Below the pieces are notes generated by a model that saw only the letters and a program-made list of their open reading frames with translations, had not been told where the DNA came from and made no database searches. From contig JACRAZ010000099.1 of assembly GCA_016213205.1 (NCBI GenBank), positions 124,001 through 188,000 on the forward strand: DNA of 64,000 nucleotides, read 5' to 3'. The position numbers and the translations under genes are program-made. Each line of letters begins with the position of its first letter. Positions within the stretch are counted from its first letter, which is position 1. Shown here piece by piece: positions 34,347 to 42,958 of the stretch. Origin of the DNA: Burkholderiales bacterium (GTDB lineage Bacteria; Pseudomonadota; Gammaproteobacteria; Burkholderiales; Burkholderiaceae_C).

Positions 34347-34934
34347 ATGGCCGCCACCCAGCGGTTGCTGTACCTGCACGGCTTTCGCTCGTCGCCAAAG
34401 TCGTTCAAGGCGGTTCGGCTGCAGGCCTGGCTGCAGGCCCACCGGCCCGAGGTGCACTGGGCCTGCCCGCAACTGCCGGCCTCGCCGGCCGAGGCCATGG
34501 CCTTGATCACCGCGCTCACGCAAGACTGGCCGGTACGGGGCAGCACCGTGATCGGCAGCTCGCTGGGCGGCTTCTACGCCACGGCGCTGGCCGAAGCGCG
34601 TGGCTTCGCCGCCGTGTTGCTGAACCCGGCGGTCGACCCGGCACGCGACCTCGCGCCGCACGTCGGCGAACACGCGCACTACCACGACCCGGACCAGCGG
34701 TTTCACTTCCGCGCCGGATACCTCGAGGCCCTGCGCACGCTCAGCGTGCCCGCCATCACCCGGCCGGAACGTTACGCGGCGCTCATCGCCAAGGGCGACG
34801 AGGTGCTGGACTGGCGCGAGATGTGCGCCCGTTACCCGGGCGCCGACATCCGATTGCTCGACGGCAGTGACCACGGCCTGTCCGATTTCGATGCCCACCT
34901 GCCCTGGCTGCTGGCCGTGCTGGGCCTCGGGTGA
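34347..34934 (+). CDS. YqiA/YcfP-family alpha/beta fold esterase
   Basis: A 195-residue small serine hydrolase. LYLHGFRSSPKS near residue 8 is the YqiA opening, the nucleophile elbow is GSSLGGF near residue 70, and a catalytic-type His lies in GSDHGLSDF near the end. The family's physiological substrate is unclear; E. coli YqiA has acyl-CoA/ester hydrolase activity. It starts two bases after mpl. Confidence 0.88.
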   Translation: MAATQRLLYLHGFRSSPKSFKAVRLQAWLQAHRPEVHWACPQLPASPAEAMALITALTQDWPVRGSTVIGSSLGGFYATALAEARGFAAVLLNPAVDPARDLAPHVGEHAHYHDPDQRFHFRAGYLEALRTLSVPAITRPERYAALIAKGDEVLDWREMCARYPGADIRLLDGSDHGLSDFDAHLPWLLAVLGLG

Positions 34935-34950
34935 TGCGCACGATGGGACA

Positions 34951-37023
34951 ATGCGCCCGGTGAGCTACGCCCTGTTCGATGACGCCGGCAAATTTCTCGC
35001 CGGCCGCGTGATGTCCGAAGCCGATGCCTCGTTGCAGATCGAGCTCGATTCCGGCAAGCGCGTCAAAGTGAAATCCGCCAATGTGCTGCTGCGTTTCGAC
35101 AAGCCGCTGCCGGCGGAGCTGATGACCCGCGCGCTGGCGCTCAGTGCCGAGATCGACCTCGACCTGGCCTTGGAGTTCGCGCCCGAAGGCGAATTCGGCT
35201 TCGCCGACCTGGCGCGCGACTACTTCGATGCCAGCGCCGGCCCGGAGCAGCAGGCGGCCGCGCTGCTGCGGCTGTTCGAGGCCCCGCACTACTTCCGTCG
35301 CGCCGGCAAGGGCCGCTTCAAGAAGGCACCGGAAGACATCGTCAAGGCAGCACTGCTGGCCATCGAGCGCAAGCAGCAGATCGCCGCGCAGATCGACGCC
35401 TGGGCCGACGACCTGGTGGCCGGTCGCTGCCCGGAGCCGGTGCGCGAGCAGCTCTTTCGCATCCTGTTCAAGCCGGACAAGAACGGTCCCGAGTACAAGG
35501 CCGTGGTCGAGGCCGCCAAGCGCTCGCAGCGTGCCCCGCTCGATCTGCTGAAGGCGGCCGGCGCCATCAGTTCGGCCTACCAGTTCCACTGGCGCCGCTT
35601 CCTGTTCGAGCAGTTCCCCAAGGGCACCGGCTTCCCGCCGCTGGCCGCGCCGGCCATCAAGGACGAGCTGCCGCTCGCGCCGGTGCAGGCCTTTTCGATC
35701 GACGATTCGCTCACCACCGAGATCGACGATGCGCTCTCGGTCACCGGCCTGGGCAGCGGCACCGTGATCTTCGGCATTCACATCGCGGCGCCGGGCCTGG
35801 CCGTGTTGCCGGGCTCGCCGATCGACAAGGTGGCCCGCGAGCGCCTGTCCACCGTGTACATGCCGGGCTGGAAGATCACGATGCTGCCGGACGAGGTGGT
35901 GCAGGCCTACACACTGATCGAAGGGCGCGATTGCCCCGCCGTGAGCCTGTACGCCACCTTCGACGAGGCCACGCTCGAGCTTCGCAGTGCCGAAACCCGG
36001 ATCGAACGCGTGCCGATCGCGGCCAACCTGCGCCATGACCAGCTCGACGAGGTGATCACCGAAGCCTCGCTCACCGGCGAAGCCGTTGCCGAGTACCCCT
36101 TTGCACAGGAACTGGCCTTTGCCTTCCGCCTGGCGCGCCAGCTCAAGACCCGGCGCGAGGTGGTGCGCGGCAAGCCCGAGAACTTCAACCGCCCGGACTA
36201 CAACTTCCGGCTCGACGGCAACACGGGCGAGCCCGATGGCAGCGAGACGGTTCGCATCACCGAGCGCCGGCGCGGCGCACCGCTGGACCTGATCGTCTCC
36301 GAGGCGATGATCCTGGCCAACAGCCACTGGGGCGGCATGATCGCCGAGTGCGGCGTGCCTGGCATCTACCGCAGCCAGGCCAGCCTGGCGCCGGGCATCA
36401 AGGTGCGCATGGGCGTGAAGCCGGCCCCGCATGCCGGCATGGGCGTGCCGCAGTACACCTGGGCCACCTCGCCTTTGCGGCGCTATGTCGACCTGGTCAA
36501 CCAGTGGCAGATCATTGCCAGTGCCCGCCATGGACGCACGGCCGCGTTGGCCGCCCCGTTCAAGCCCAAGGATGCGACGCTGTTCTCGGTGATCTCGTCC
36601 TTCGACGCGGCCTATACCGCCTACAACGACTTCCAGCACGGCATCGAACGCTTCTGGTCGCTGCGCTGGCTGCAGCAGCAGCAGATCAGCGAAGTCGACG
36701 CCAGCGTGCTGAAGGACGGCCTTGTCCGCGCCGATGCGCTGCCACTGGTGTTCAAGGCCCTGGGCTGCGAAGGGCTGCCACGTGGCACCCACGTGCGGGT
36801 GCGCATCACCGGCACCGATCTGCTCACCCTGGACCTGCATGCCAGCTTGCTGGCCCGGCTGGACGAACCCCCGGCAGCTGCCGCCGCGGACGAGGGCGAA
36901 GACGAGGACGAGAGCGCAGCGCCGCTGGCGCTGGCCATCGACCTGGACGACGCCGGTGCCGAGGGCACGCCCGCGCCCGCCACTGCCGAGACCCCCGCGG
37001 CCGACGCCGCCCCGGCCGCCTGA
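34951..37023 (+). CDS. RNase II/VacB-family 3'-5' exoribonuclease
   Basis: About 690 residues. The RNB catalytic domain contains the acidic cluster SIDDSLTTEIDDALSV near residue 250, which holds the magnesium ions, and the typical QYTWATSPLRRYVDLVNQ near residue 505. A C-terminal acidic Ala/Glu/Asp-rich tail of about 60 residues follows. This enzyme degrades single-stranded RNA from the 3' end. ATG 34951 or the in-frame GTG at 34960 may be the start. It is shorter than RNase R and of the betaproteobacterial RNase II type. Confidence 0.92.
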   Translation: MRPVSYALFDDAGKFLAGRVMSEADASLQIELDSGKRVKVKSANVLLRFDKPLPAELMTRALALSAEIDLDLALEFAPEGEFGFADLARDYFDASAGPEQQAAALLRLFEAPHYFRRAGKGRFKKAPEDIVKAALLAIERKQQIAAQIDAWADDLVAGRCPEPVREQLFRILFKPDKNGPEYKAVVEAAKRSQRAPLDLLKAAGAISSAYQFHWRRFLFEQFPKGTGFPPLAAPAIKDELPLAPVQAFSIDDSLTTEIDDALSVTGLGSGTVIFGIHIAAPGLAVLPGSPIDKVARERLSTVYMPGWKITMLPDEVVQAYTLIEGRDCPAVSLYATFDEATLELRSAETRIERVPIAANLRHDQLDEVITEASLTGEAVAEYPFAQELAFAFRLARQLKTRREVVRGKPENFNRPDYNFRLDGNTGEPDGSETVRITERRRGAPLDLIVSEAMILANSHWGGMIAECGVPGIYRSQASLAPGIKVRMGVKPAPHAGMGVPQYTWATSPLRRYVDLVNQWQIIASARHGRTAALAAPFKPKDATLFSVISSFDAAYTAYNDFQHGIERFWSLRWLQQQQISEVDASVLKDGLVRADALPLVFKALGCEGLPRGTHVRVRITGTDLLTLDLHASLLARLDEPPAAAAADEGEDEDESAAPLALAIDLDDAGAEGTPAPATAETPAADAAPAA

Positions 37024-37118
37024 CCATGTGCAGGCCTGCCTGGGCGGCCTTGCGCCTGTGTGCCCGCCCACCCCGGCGGGACAGCCCCTGGCGGTGTCAC
37101 CGCCCGGCCTGAGCTCGC

Positions 37119-37982
37119 ATGTGGCGCCGCCTCTCCCAGCTGAGCACGCTGCAGGCAGCGTTGCTGTTTTCGCTGGCCGTGCACGCCATCCTGCTGACAG
37201 CGCGATTCGTCGACCCGGAGGCCTTCAGCCGTCTGTTCAACGAAACGCCGCTCGAAGTCACGCTGGTCAACGCGCGCTCGAACGAGCCGCCGGGCAAGGC
37301 ACAGGCGGTGGCCCAGGCCGCACTTGCCGGGGGCGGCGAAGGGGCAGAGGGCCGGGCCACCTCGCCGCTGCCGGCCGCGGCCCAGGCCGAGCTGGGCGAT
37401 TCGGCAGACGATGCTCGCCGGCGCGTGGACAACCTGCAGCAGCAGCAACAGCAACTGCTGGCCCAGGTGCGACGCGAAGTTGCCTTGTTGCCGCCACCGG
37501 ACCCGCGCCGCGAGACCGGCACGCCACATGAGCGCGACCAGGAAGAACGCCGGCGCCAGCTGCTGAAGCTGCTGGCCGAGATCGAGAAGCGCATCAACGA
37601 GGAAAACGCACGGCCCAAGAAGCGCTACATCAGCCCGGCCACGCGCGAGGAGGTCTACGCGCTGTACTACGACCAGCTGCGTCGCCGCATCGAGGAGCGC
37701 GGCACACGCGACTTCCCTGAGTACCGCGGCCGCAAGCTCTACGGCGAGCTGACGATGAACGTCACGGTCGACGCCCGCGGCCGTGTGGTCGAGGCCGATG
37801 TCATCCGCGGCTCGGGCAACCGCATGCTCGATCGGCGCGCCGTCGCCATCGTGCAGGCCGCCGCGCCTTACGGCGGCTTCACCGCCGCGATGCGGCAGCA
37901 GGCCGACCAGATCGTCATCACCTCCCGCTTTCGCTTCACCCGCGAAGACGGGCTGGAAACCACCTTGAGCACCCCGCGATGA
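37119..37982 (+). CDS. TonB-like energy transducer protein
   Basis: 287 residues. One N-terminal membrane anchor (AALLFSLAVHAILLTARF), then a Gln/Glu/Arg-rich periplasmic coiled-coil region around residues 95-165, and a C-terminal TonB domain with YYDQLRRRIEERG, GELTMNVTVDARGRVVEADV and ITSRFRFTRE. TonB proteins transmit proton-motive force to outer-membrane receptors, but no exbBD or receptor gene is adjacent, so this may be a TonB-domain protein with another role. It follows the RNase gene after 95 bases with nothing notable and overlaps aroE by ATGA. Confidence 0.83.
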   Translation: MWRRLSQLSTLQAALLFSLAVHAILLTARFVDPEAFSRLFNETPLEVTLVNARSNEPPGKAQAVAQAALAGGGEGAEGRATSPLPAAAQAELGDSADDARRRVDNLQQQQQQLLAQVRREVALLPPPDPRRETGTPHERDQEERRRQLLKLLAEIEKRINEENARPKKRYISPATREEVYALYYDQLRRRIEERGTRDFPEYRGRKLYGELTMNVTVDARGRVVEADVIRGSGNRMLDRRAVAIVQAAAPYGGFTAAMRQQADQIVITSRFRFTREDGLETTLSTPR

Positions 37983-38872
37983 CCCGCGCCCCCGACGCCC
38001 CCCCTGCCCTGCCCGACCGCTACGCGGTGCTGGGCCACCCGGTGGCCCACAGCCAATCGCCCTTCATCCATGCCGCGTTCGCCCGGCAGACCGGCCAGCA
38101 CATCGACTACGGCCGCATCGAATGCGCGTTGGATGGTTTCGAGGCCGGCGTGCGCACGTTCATCGCCAGCGCCGACCCCGCCAAAGGCCTGGGGCCTGCG
38201 CGCGGTTGCAACATCACCGTGCCATTCAAGTTCCAGGTGCTGCCGCTGGCCCGGCAGGTGAGCGAACGCGCGGCCCTGGCGCAGGCCGCCAACGTGCTGC
38301 GTTTCGACGCCGATGGCTGGTTTGCCGACAACTCCGATGGCATCGGCCTGGTGCGCGATGTGCAGCAAGGGGCCGGCCTGGCGCTGGCCGGCAGCCGCGT
38401 GCTGCTCGTGGGCGCCGGCGGGGCCGCCGCTGGCGTGCTGGGCCCCCTGATCAGCAGCGGCGCGCGGGCCATCACGGTGGCCAACCGCAGCCCCGAGCGG
38501 GCCGCCGCGCTGGTGCAGCGGCACCTGGGCTGGGCGCAACAGCATGGCGTCGCGCTGCGGGCCACAGGGCTGCAGGACTGCAGCGAAGGGTATGACCTGG
38601 TGCTCAACAGCAGCGCCAGCAGCCTGGCCGGAGCACCGGTGCCCGTGCCGGCCCGTGTGCTGGCGCCGGGCAGCCTGGCGCTGGACATGATGTACGGCCC
38701 CGCCGCGCAGCCCTTCCTCGCCTGGGCCGAGGCCCACGGTGCACGCGGCCGCGACGGCCTGGGCATGCTGGTGGAGCAGGCGGCGGAGGCCTTCTGGCTC
38801 TGGCGCGGCGTGCGCCCGGAGACGGCATCGGTGCTGGCCGCGCTGCGCGCACGGCTGGCAGCCGCGACATGA
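37979..38872 (+). CDS. aroE: Shikimate dehydrogenase
   Basis: A 297-residue NADP-dependent enzyme reducing 3-dehydroshikimate in aromatic amino acid synthesis. N-terminal substrate site: VLGHPVAHSQSPFIHAAF, and GCNITVPFKFQ with the catalytic Lys. The NADP site is VGAGGAAAGVLGPL near residue 142, and the late LDMMYGP and DGLGMLVEQAAEAF are typical. It overlaps the TonB-like gene. Confidence 0.96.
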   Translation: MTRAPDAPPALPDRYAVLGHPVAHSQSPFIHAAFARQTGQHIDYGRIECALDGFEAGVRTFIASADPAKGLGPARGCNITVPFKFQVLPLARQVSERAALAQAANVLRFDADGWFADNSDGIGLVRDVQQGAGLALAGSRVLLVGAGGAAAGVLGPLISSGARAITVANRSPERAAALVQRHLGWAQQHGVALRATGLQDCSEGYDLVLNSSASSLAGAPVPVPARVLAPGSLALDMMYGPAAQPFLAWAEAHGARGRDGLGMLVEQAAEAFWLWRGVRPETASVLAALRARLAAAT

Positions 38873-38888
38873 GCCACGGGGAGGGGCC

Positions 38889-39644
38889 ATGAGCGCCCGC
38901 GGCGCCTGGCGCACCCAGCTCTGGCGTGCGCTGGCCTTGCTGGTGATGTGTGCCGTGTCGTTGCAGCTCTACTTCGTGCTGCGCATCGCGCTGATGGTCG
39001 TGATCGACCCCCAGTCCACCACCTTCCAGCGCAGCGAAGCCTGGCGCCTGCTGCACGAACGGGGCCGCATCACCTGGTCCCAGCAGTGGGTGGACGATGC
39101 CCGCCTCTCACACCAGCTCAAGCGTGCGGTGATCGCGAGCGAAGACGCGAGCTTCTCCGAGCACAGCGGTGTGGAGTGGGATGCGATCGAGAAAGCCTGG
39201 GACAAGAACCAGCGCAACCAGACCCGGGCCGAGCGCCGCGCCAGTGCCCCCGGCAAGCCCCCAGCGCGCCCGCCCAAGGTGGTGGGAGGCTCCACCATCA
39301 GCCAGCAGCTGGCCAAGAACCTGTTTCTGTCAGGTGAGCGCACACTGCCGCGAAAAGCCCAGGAATTGCTGCTCACAATGGCCTTGGAGGTGTTGCTGTC
39401 GAAGCAGCGCATCCTCGAGATCTACCTCAACAGCGTGGAGTGGGGTGAAGGCCTTTTCGGTGCCCAGGCGGCCGCGCGCCACTACTTCCGCACCGACGCA
39501 CAGCGGCTGGACGCCTACAGCGCCGCCCGCCTGGCGGTGATGCTGCCGGCGCCCAAGCGCTTCGAGAAGAACCCCGGTTCGCCCTATGTGCTGGGGCGCG
39601 CCGCGACCATCGTCGCGCGCATGCCGGCGGTGGAGTTGCCCTGA
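38889..39644 (+). CDS. mtgA: Monofunctional biosynthetic peptidoglycan transglycosylase
   Basis: 251 residues with one N-terminal membrane anchor and a GT51 domain that polymerises lipid II glycan chains in the periplasm. Catalytic motif ASEDASFSEHSGVEWDAI near residue 85, the second motif GGSTISQQLAKNLFLS near 137, and EIYLNSVEWGEG near 180. ATG 38889 follows a good GAGGGG ribosome site. A somewhat long basic insertion (about residues 105-130) precedes the GGSTISQ motif. Confidence 0.95.
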   Translation: MSARGAWRTQLWRALALLVMCAVSLQLYFVLRIALMVVIDPQSTTFQRSEAWRLLHERGRITWSQQWVDDARLSHQLKRAVIASEDASFSEHSGVEWDAIEKAWDKNQRNQTRAERRASAPGKPPARPPKVVGGSTISQQLAKNLFLSGERTLPRKAQELLLTMALEVLLSKQRILEIYLNSVEWGEGLFGAQAAARHYFRTDAQRLDAYSAARLAVMLPAPKRFEKNPGSPYVLGRAATIVARMPAVELP

Positions 39645-39682
39645 CCGGCCCTGGGGCAGTCCCGGCTTCCTACAATCCCGCG

Positions 39683-40288
39683 ATGAACACCGCCCTGACA
39701 GCCGAGATCGCCGCCGGCGCCGCCCGCCTGGTGGTGGAGGACGGCATGGAGTACGGCCCGGCCAAGCGCAAGGCCGCGCGCAGCCTGGGCCGACATGCGG
39801 TGCGGCCGGCCGAGTTGCCCAGAAACGAGGCGGTGGAAGACGAGGTCCGCGCCTACATCGAGCTGTTTTGCGCCGACACCCAGCCGCAGGAGCTGGCCAT
39901 CCTGCGCCGCCTGGCCCTGCGCTGGATGGAACGCCTGGCCGAGTTCCGGCCCCATTTGTCCGGCGCGGTGTGGCGCGGCACGGCCACGCGCCTGTCGGCC
40001 ATCCACATCGACCTGTACTGCGACGACCCGAAGTCGGCCGAGATCGGGTTGATCAACCTGGGCATCGACTACGACGCCGCGTCCCAACCCGACGGCCACG
40101 GCGGCGACTGGTTGGTGCTGAGCCTGGCGCAGCCGGCGCCGGAACTTGGTGAGGCCATCACGGTGCATCTCAGCGTGCTGGACCATGACGACCTGCGGGG
40201 TGCACTCAAGGCCGATGCCCGGGGCCGCAGCTGGCGCGGTGACACGGCCGCGCTGAAGCGCCTGCTCGGGGTGGAGGTGATCACATGA
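39683..40288 (+). CDS. Conserved-looking hypothetical protein
   Basis: I do not recognise this 201-residue protein with certainty. It is soluble with no signal peptide or membrane segment. The N-terminal half is helical and basic (GPAKRKAARSLGRH); the middle has a Trp/Arg-rich stretch (RGTATRLSAIHIDLYCDDPKSAEIGLINLG) that looks like a compact alpha/beta core. Codon usage matches its neighbours and its stop overlaps the next start (ATGA), so it is real and translationally coupled to the TlpA-like gene. Similar genes in Burkholderiales carry uncertain annotations, so I assign no function. Confidence 0.72.
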   Translation: MNTALTAEIAAGAARLVVEDGMEYGPAKRKAARSLGRHAVRPAELPRNEAVEDEVRAYIELFCADTQPQELAILRRLALRWMERLAEFRPHLSGAVWRGTATRLSAIHIDLYCDDPKSAEIGLINLGIDYDAASQPDGHGGDWLVLSLAQPAPELGEAITVHLSVLDHDDLRGALKADARGRSWRGDTAALKRLLGVEVIT

Positions 40289-40803
40289 TCCGCCGCCGCA
40301 CCCTGCTCAGCGTTGCCGTGAGCGCCGCCGCACTGGCGGGCGGCGCCGGCGTGGCCTGGTGGCATCGCCGGGCCGACGCGGCCAAGGCGCCGCCTGAAAT
40401 GTGGGCGATGCGTTTCGGCCGACCCGAAGGCGGGGAACTGGTGATGGCCGAGTTGCGCGGCAAGCCGCTGCTCATCAACTTCTGGGCCACCTGGTGTGCA
40501 CCCTGCGTGCGCGAACTGCCCGAGATCGAGCGTTTCCAGCAGGCGTTCAGCCGGCAGCAAGGGCAGGTCATTGCCCTGGCGATCGACGGCCCCACACCGG
40601 TGCGAGAATTCCTCGTCCGCGTGAAGCTCAGCATGCCCATCGGCCTGGCGGGACTGGACGGAACCGACCTGGTTCACATGCTCGGCAACCTGCAAGGCGG
40701 CTTGCCCTTCACGGTGCTGATCGACGCACAGGGGCGGCTGGTGCGCCGCAAGATGGGTGAGACCAGCTTCGACGAGCTGACAGCCTGGTCGAACGCGCTT
40801 TGA
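40285..40803 (+). CDS. TlpA-like thioredoxin-fold protein
   Basis: A 172-residue exported redoxin. An N-terminal signal or anchor with twin arginines (IRRRTLLSVAVSAAALAGG) is followed by a thioredoxin domain with the active site FWATWCAPCVREL near residue 70 and the cis-proline GGLPFTVLID. It likely acts in periplasmic disulfide reduction, for example for cytochrome c maturation. It ends the group of genes upstream of accB; the aroQ gene often found in this position in relatives is absent. Confidence 0.88.
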   Translation: MIRRRTLLSVAVSAAALAGGAGVAWWHRRADAAKAPPEMWAMRFGRPEGGELVMAELRGKPLLINFWATWCAPCVRELPEIERFQQAFSRQQGQVIALAIDGPTPVREFLVRVKLSMPIGLAGLDGTDLVHMLGNLQGGLPFTVLIDAQGRLVRRKMGETSFDELTAWSNAL

Positions 40804-41010
40804 GCTCAAGCGCATCCAACTTCGCCGAATTCACCACAATCAGCAGACAAAGCTGGCAATCTGGCTCGATCTAGGGTATTTCCCGCAGGCAATGGCCGGA
40901 CCCATTCGGCACTGGCACGATGTGCCACAATCGCCGACCTTTGAACGCTGATGCCTGCAGTTGCAGGACGGGAAGCGCCCTGAAACCAGAAATAACGAGG
41001 AGTGCGTCGC
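40804..41010 (+). promoter_or_regulatory. accBC promoter and leader region
   Basis: A 207-base non-coding gap before accB. It holds a 15-bp palindrome, TGGCAC-gat-GTGCCA (40913-40927), overlapping a -10-like CACAAT (40926-40931). A second dyad, CCTGCA-gt-TGCAGG (40954-40967), lies in the predicted leader. A ribosome site (CGAGGAGTG) precedes the accB ATG. The palindrome is a candidate operator; which regulator binds it is unknown. Confidence 0.45.
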
Positions 41011-41472
41011 ATGGACCTGCGCAAGCTCAAGACCTTGATCGACCTGGTGTCGGAATCGAACATCTCGGAACTCGAGATCACCGAAGCCGACGGCAAGGTC
41101 CGCATCGTCAAGGCAGACGCCCGCCCGATGGCCAGCGCGGCCCCGGTGGTCCTGCATGCGCCCGCGCCCACGGCCGCCGCGCCCGGCCCGGCCGTTGCCG
41201 GCGCAGCGGTTGCCGCGCCAGTGGCACCGGCGGAAACCGGTCACATCGTGAAGTCGCCGATGGTCGGCACCTTCTACCGCGCGTCGAGCCCGGGCGCCAA
41301 ACCCCTGGCCGAGGTGGGCCAGGCGGTGAAGGAAGGTGAATCGATCTGCATCATCGAAGCGATGAAGATCATGAACGAGATCGAGGCCGACAAGTCCGGC
41401 ACCGTCACCAAGGTGCTGGTTGAGAACGGCCAGGCGGTCGAGTTCGGCCAACCGCTGTTCGTCATCGAATAA
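41011..41472 (+). CDS. accB: Biotin carboxyl carrier protein of acetyl-CoA carboxylase
   Basis: A 153-residue carrier; its biotin is carboxylated by AccC and delivers CO2 to the carboxyltransferase for malonyl-CoA synthesis. The biotinyl lysine lies in IIEAMKIMNEIEAD near residue 120. The N-terminal helix region (MDLRKLKTLIDLV) and Ala/Pro linker are typical, and SPMVGTFYRASSPG opens the biotinyl domain. ATG 41011 fits; an upstream GTG (41002) is unlikely. Normally accC follows directly, but here a duplicated accC start lies between them. Confidence 0.97.
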   Translation: MDLRKLKTLIDLVSESNISELEITEADGKVRIVKADARPMASAAPVVLHAPAPTAAAPGPAVAGAAVAAPVAPAETGHIVKSPMVGTFYRASSPGAKPLAEVGQAVKEGESICIIEAMKIMNEIEADKSGTVTKVLVENGQAVEFGQPLFVIE

Positions 41473-41484
41473 GCAGCCGCTGCG

Positions 41485-41583
41485 ATGTTCAAGAAGATCC
41501 TCATCGCCAACCGCGGCGAACGCGCGTCCAGCGCGTCGGCGCAGCCACATTGCGCCGCGGGCGCAGCCCGCCAGGGCAATTGA
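41485..41583 (+). pseudogene. 32-codon truncated copy of the accC start (decoy ORF)
   Basis: An ATG 12 bases after the accB stop begins a 32-codon ORF. Its first 12 codons (MFKKILIANRGE) repeat the accC N-terminus, then the frame continues through foreign-looking sequence to a TGA at 41581-41583. The true accC ATG lies 11 bases after that stop, so translation of this ORF could couple to accC or compete with it. Its own ribosome site is weak, whereas accC has GAGG. Confidence 0.75.
41538..41571 (+). repeat. Two adjacent hairpins in the accB-accC spacer
   Basis: GGCGCA-gccacat-TGCGCC (41538-41556) is immediately followed by GCGGGC-gca-GCCCGC (41557-41571). Both stems are perfect 6-bp. Paired GC-rich hairpins of this type resemble REP/BIME-like palindromic elements or an mRNA processing or stability signal; there is no U tract, so intrinsic termination is unlikely. 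Confidence 0.65.
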
Positions 41584-41594
41584 GCCGAGGCACC

Positions 41595-42944
41595 ATGTTC
41601 AAGAAGATCCTCATCGCCAACCGAGGCGAAATTGCCCTTCGCATCCAGCGGGCCTGCCGCGAGATGGGCATCAAGTCGGTGGTGGTGTACTCCGAGGCCG
41701 ACCGCGAGGCCAAGTACGTGAAGCTGGCCGACGAGGCCGTGTGCATCGGCCCGCCGCCATCGGCGCAGAGCTACCTCAACATGCCGGCGATCATCTCGAC
41801 CGCCGAAGTCACCGATGCCGAGGCCATCCACCCCGGCTACGGCTTCCTGTCGGAGAACGCCGACTTCGCCGAGCGGGTCGAAAAGAGCGGCTTCACCTTC
41901 ATCGGCCCGACGCCCGAATCGATCCGCGTGATGGGCGACAAGGTCGCGGCCAAGCAGGCCATGATCAAGTCCGGCGTGCCCTGCGTGCCCGGCTCCGAAG
42001 GTGCCCTGCCGGACGATGCCAAGACCATCATCCAGACCGCGCGGGCCATCGGCTACCCGGTCATCATCAAGGCCGCCGGTGGCGGGGGTGGTCGCGGCAT
42101 GCGGGTGGTGCACACCGAAGCCGCGCTGCTGCACGCGGTGCAGACCACGCGCACCGAAGCCGGAGCCGCCTTCGGCAACCCGGCCGTGTACATGGAGAAG
42201 TTTCTCGAGAACCCGCGCCACATCGAGATCCAGGTGATGGCCGACCAGCACAAGAACGCCGTCTGGCTGGGCGAGCGCGACTGCTCGATGCAACGCCGGC
42301 ACCAGAAGATCATCGAGGAAGCGCCTGCGCCCGGCATCCCGCGACGCGTCATCGAGCGCATCGGCGAGCGCTGCGCCGCGGCCTGCAAGAAGATCGGCTA
42401 CCGTGGTGCGGGCACCTTCGAGTTCCTGTTCGAGGACGGCGAGTTCTACTTCATCGAGATGAACACCCGGGTGCAGGTCGAACACCCGGTGACCGAATGG
42501 GTCACCGGCATCGACATCGTGCAGATGCAGATCCGCGTGGCGGCCGGCGAGAAGCTGCCCTTCACCCAGCGCAACATCGCGCTGCACGGCCATGCGATCG
42601 AATGCCGCATCAACGCCGAAGACCCCTACAAGTTCACCCCCTCGCCGGGCCGCATCACGATGTGGCACATGCCGGGCGGGCCCGGTGTGCGCGTGGATTC
42701 GCATGCGTACACCAACTACCTGGTGCCGCCCAACTACGACTCGATGATCGGCAAGATCATCGTGCACGGCGACACGCGTGAGCAGGCGCTGGCGCGCATG
42801 CGCACGGCCCTTTCGGAGACGGTGGTCGAAGGCATCCAGACCAACATCCCGCTGCACCGCGAACTGATGGCCGACGCCAAGTTCGTCGAAGGTGGCACCA
42901 GCATCCACTACCTCGAAGGCTGGCTCAGCCGCCTCAAGCGCTGA
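41595..42944 (+). CDS. accC: Biotin carboxylase subunit of acetyl-CoA carboxylase
   Basis: A 449-residue ATP-grasp enzyme that carboxylates biotin on AccB. The N-terminus MFKKILIANRGEIALR, ATP-binding KAAGGGGGRGMR near residue 160, CSMQRRHQK, the catalytic EMNTRVQVEHPVTE near 288, and NAEDPYKFTPSPG near 340 are all intact. The ATG at 41595 has a GAGG ribosome site nine bases upstream; the earlier copy at 41485 does not read into this gene. prmA follows after 14 bases. Confidence 0.97.
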   Translation: MFKKILIANRGEIALRIQRACREMGIKSVVVYSEADREAKYVKLADEAVCIGPPPSAQSYLNMPAIISTAEVTDAEAIHPGYGFLSENADFAERVEKSGFTFIGPTPESIRVMGDKVAAKQAMIKSGVPCVPGSEGALPDDAKTIIQTARAIGYPVIIKAAGGGGGRGMRVVHTEAALLHAVQTTRTEAGAAFGNPAVYMEKFLENPRHIEIQVMADQHKNAVWLGERDCSMQRRHQKIIEEAPAPGIPRRVIERIGERCAAACKKIGYRGAGTFEFLFEDGEFYFIEMNTRVQVEHPVTEWVTGIDIVQMQIRVAAGEKLPFTQRNIALHGHAIECRINAEDPYKFTPSPGRITMWHMPGGPGVRVDSHAYTNYLVPPNYDSMIGKIIVHGDTREQALARMRTALSETVVEGIQTNIPLHRELMADAKFVEGGTSIHYLEGWLSRLKR

Positions 42945-42958
42945 GGGCCGCACGCGCC

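Larger units (their letters stand above)
41485..41630 (+). repeat. Direct repeat flanking an insertion at the accC 5' end
   Basis: The 36 bases at 41485-41520 recur at 41595-41630 with one mismatch (CCGCGG versus CCGAGG). The 74 bases between them are unrelated to accB or accC. The arrangement looks like a partial duplication or an inserted element with a long flanking duplication, sitting exactly at the start codon of an essential gene. Confidence 0.85.

Noticed and set aside
34783..37071. 762-codon open frame on the minus strand
   Set aside because: It is antisense to the RNase II-type gene, which has an intact RNB active site; no motif is visible in the antisense product.
41538..41571. 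Intrinsic terminator between accB and accC
   Set aside because: The two hairpins are strong but there is no run of T after either, and accC must be transcribed from the accB promoter unless a hidden promoter exists.
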